64,000 nucleotides of DNA, taken from contig NZ_LMUX01000008.1 in assembly GCF_009765705.1 (NCBI RefSeq), positions 145,149 through 209,148 of the forward strand, read 5' to 3'. The notes beneath the pieces are model-generated. The model searched no databases and was not told the DNA's origin. It worked only from the letters and a program-made list of their open reading frames with translations. Origin of the DNA: Burkholderia sp. L27(2015) (lineage in GTDB: Bacteria; Pseudomonadota; Gammaproteobacteria; Burkholderiales; Burkholderiaceae). Positions 63,165-64,000 of the stretch are shown one piece after another. Positions within the stretch are counted from its first letter, which is position 1. Every line of letters starts with the position of its first letter. The position numbers were made by a program, and so were the translations under genes.

Positions 63165-64000
63165 CTAATGAATTGCCTTATAGTCAGCATCAGCTTGCAT
63201 CAGCTCGTCATGCACGCGTTCCACATGCGCACGCAAATGCTCCCTCGCTCCCATGATTTGCGCCTTGACCTGTCGAAGTTCTGCAAGACTACGATTGAGT
63301 CGGTCTTCGAGATCTCTCGCTGCCGCGCGGATATCGGTGTCGATCTTCTGTATGTCACGCGGGTCAACGCCCTTCGTCGGATCAAACCGAAAACATGCCT
63401 CGATTGAAGTGCGCCAAGCGATTAGTTTTTGCTGCGTTTTTGGGCCGAACCCTGGAACGTTTTGCAAATTGGCACGAGTGGCATCGAGCGCGGTTTCGAC
63501 GCCGTACGATTCGAGAGTTTGCGTCCTGCCCGATCCAATACTTTCGATTTTGGCAGCGGAGATTTTGAAGGTGTCCAGGTAACGTTCGAGTTGAAGTCGA
63601 GGCTGATTTTTTTTGAGCACTTCAAGCAGATTAGCTTTACGACTGGGAAGTCCCTCCCATTGCTGTCGAAGATTGGCTATCGCGGCTTTCTTGTCGTTGA
63701 ACGCTCCGTTCCCAGCTTTTCTTTCCCAGTCGGTGTTAGCAGCCTGCCACTGCGCCTTTGTAGCTTTATACCGTTGGTCAATATCTTCCACACCCTTTCC
63801 GCCCCTCATCAACGTAACGATGATGACCACACCGACAGCGGAGAATAATACTTCTGGATTTCCAGTCAAAATTGCGCCAACAAGACACATCACTCCCACA
63901 ACTGCGGCTCCAAGGTACCCAAGTCGGTTACGGTGGCGCACTTTACGCGCCTGAGCGGAGGGCATTTTGGGGTTTGCAGCTATTATCGGCACTGGCCCCG
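63165..64000 (-). CDS. Membrane/coiled-coil protein with helix-hairpin-helix domain (5' end beyond the window)
   Basis: At least 275 residues. The frame is open to the window edge, and the GTG at 63992 may be internal. Two hydrophobic segments (LGYLGAAVVGVMCLVGAIL; VLFSAVGVVIIVTLM), a long helical region, then ISAAKIESIGSGRTQTLESY and VETALDATRANLQNVPGFGP, a tandem helix-hairpin-helix, and another helical tail. This layout resembles the part of YegI-like serine/threonine kinases that follows the kinase domain, as I recall it. If so, the kinase domain lies to the right of this window. Confidence 0.65.
   Translation of the reverse strand, partial: GPVPIIAANPKMPSAQARKVRHRNRLGYLGAAVVGVMCLVGAILTGNPEVLFSAVGVVIIVTLMRGGKGVEDIDQRYKATKAQWQAANTDWERKAGNGAFNDKKAAIANLRQQWEGLPSRKANLLEVLKKNQPRLQLERYLDTFKISAAKIESIGSGRTQTLESYGVETALDATRANLQNVPGFGPKTQQKLIAWRTSIEACFRFDPTKGVDPRDIQKIDTDIRAAARDLEDRLNRSLAELRQVKAQIMGAREHLRAHVERVHDELMQADADYKAIH

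Overview
The window reads as a chromosomal segment of a beta-proteobacterium, most likely a Burkholderiaceae member of the Paraburkholderia/Caballeronia/Burkholderia type. This rests on the high-GC coding style, a Burkholderia-type general porin, an ssrA tag reading ANDETFALAA, and the abundance of LysR regulators paired with MFS carriers and small catabolic operons. Species cannot be fixed from sequence alone.

Layout. (1) 1-5.1 kb: a catabolic unit (MFS carrier, FAD monooxygenase, enamidase-like amidohydrolase, AA_synth-family protein, EthD-like protein, GntR regulator). Three copies of ATTGT-N3-ACAAT tie it together; two sit exactly in the 17-bp spacer of promoter-like sequences. (2) 5.2-19.0 kb: tmRNA followed by a decayed accessory region. 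It holds a frameshifted methyltransferase, two nearly identical LysR genes in a 1-kb duplication, a trimeric autotransporter with a TPR/glycosyltransferase-like gene, an intact and a degenerate EAL gene, an ATP-grasp gene, an IS3 scrap, a GlxA/MAPEG/cysteine-synthase-like unit and the tail of a tyrosine recombinase. (3) 19.0-29.2 kb: a lipoprotein, a LysR-controlled dehalogenase/cupin/MFS operon, a broken HigA-like antitoxin, a porin, an M24-family protein, a GlxA regulator with a coupled small ORF, and a DHA2 exporter.

(4) 29.2-36.3 kb: a potassium-uptake kdp operon in the unusual order F-(microprotein)-A-C-B-D-E, with a KdpD lacking its whole cytoplasmic N-terminal sensor. (5) 36.5-55.3 kb: three LysR-controlled catabolic modules. 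The first has a lactonase-like amidohydrolase, MFS carrier, IlvD/Edd dehydratase, IDH/IMDH-type dehydrogenase, FAH-type hydratase and HIBADH-type reductase. The second has AtuA, an AtuA-C-terminal-like protein, an amidohydrolase and an MFS carrier. The third has a CMD-like protein, a PEP-mutase/isocitrate-lyase-like protein, an MFS carrier and a TauD/TfdA dioxygenase.

(6) 55.4-64 kb: a NarL-type two-component pair, a chemoreceptor with a FliA-like promoter, then a scrapyard at the chemoreceptor 3' end. This contains a vgrG fragment, a predicted polymorphic toxin with a candidate immunity gene, a second frameshifted copy of the chemoreceptor tail, a trpS fragment, an LprI-like membrane protein and, cut by the window edge, a membrane protein with a helix-hairpin-helix domain. 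A 48-bp direct repeat brackets the interval from the kinase to the immunity gene.

Most interesting: the autotransporter/TPR-GT/ATP-grasp neighbourhood, the chemoreceptor-tail duplication around a type VI toxin cassette, the rearranged kdp operon, and the GntR operator set. No CRISPR array, rRNA or ordinary tRNA was seen.
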